Below, one piece after another: positions 37,491-37,498 of a DNA stretch of 37,498 nucleotides. This DNA is from a virus. Under the pieces are notes generated by a model, which was not told where the DNA came from, did no database searches, and saw nothing but the letters and a program-made list of their open reading frames with translations. Positions within the stretch are counted from its first letter, which is position 1. Every line of letters begins with the position of its first letter. The position numbers and the translations under genes are program-made. The stretch spans positions 1-37,498 of IMG/VR virus record IMGVR_UViG_3300046468_000219. The stretch is one strand, 5' to 3'.

Positions 37491-37498
37491 GATTAAGA

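Larger units (their letters stand above)
36094..37498. repeat. Right copy of the imperfect 1.4 kb end duplication
   Basis: Matches 1-1405 with about 45 substitutions and one indel. Substitutions are uneven: about 16 fall between the positions corresponding to 855 and 1012 of the left copy, in the holin-like gene and just downstream. All reading frames stay open. The last bases show the stop codon of the fibre gene (TAA at 37495-37493), so the copy ends where the 1163-residue gene would continue. Confidence 0.9.

Noticed and set aside
1-37498. Exact T7-type direct terminal repeats
   Set aside because: The end repeats differ at about 3% of positions and there is no phage RNA polymerase; true direct terminal repeats are identical in one molecule.
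1-37498. Temperate lifestyle
   Set aside because: No integrase, CI-type repressor or partition gene was recognised across the unit genome. This is absence of evidence from reading only, but the gene set fits a lytic phage.

Overview
The window looks like slightly more than one genome length of a small, lytic, short-tailed (podovirus-type) phage of an aquatic bacterium. The first ~1,405 bases recur at the end (1-1405 versus 36094-37498), in the same order and about 97% identical by my hand count. The unit genome is therefore about 36.1 kb, circularly permuted or assembled as a circle, and the two ends come from slightly different variants. The short-tail assignment rests on a large nozzle-like protein, three probable ejection (internal virion) proteins and an SU10-type capsid, with no tape measure, tail tube or sheath. 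The host is not identifiable. Most genes lack a clear Shine-Dalgarno and begin after A/T-rich leaders, so the host probably tolerates SD-poor initiation. I see no integrase, repressor, phage RNA polymerase, DNA polymerase, primase or tRNA.

Layout. The leftward (minus-strand) late module starts at 14886 and runs down to position 1. It encodes small terminase, small accessory genes, a possible spanin, large terminase, two unknown genes, portal, lysozyme-like protein, scaffold, SU10-type major capsid, a head-tail adaptor candidate and a 1163-residue glycan-binding fibre. A tight cluster of tiny basic and membrane proteins follows (holin candidate included). In circular form the module continues from 37498 down to 25851 with the same tiny genes (second copy), the nozzle, two short tail-fibre proteins, an unknown 164-residue protein and three ejection-type proteins. 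The rightward (plus-strand) early module runs from 15468 to 25712: three or four tiny unknown genes ending in a terminator, an origin-like repeat region, then small unknown genes, a RecB-like nuclease, a cytosine-C5 methyltransferase, a second PD-(D/E)XK-type protein, endonuclease VII-like protein, ERF annealing protein, a DUF1599 protein, DnaB-type helicase and an HNH-AP2 endonuclease. The modules converge at a terminator near 25816-25849.

The most unusual item is at 19076-20052. A complete cytosine methyltransferase (motifs I, IV, VI, VIII and X all in one frame) overlaps, over essentially its whole length, a second 323-codon frame that also looks like a real conserved phage protein (Trp-Pro-Thr and 'WVEQLMGVPVGWTD' motifs). 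The two frames start two bases apart on the string ATGTG behind one ribosome binding site. The second notable region is the two intergenic spaces flanking the first small early genes (14887-15467 and 16480-17166). They share CCATAAGG/CCTTATGG palindromes, a 20/22-base inverted repeat and a shared promoter-proximal block. The second also holds five exact 11-bp iterons, a second 11-bp array and an AT-rich stretch, which together resemble a replication origin.
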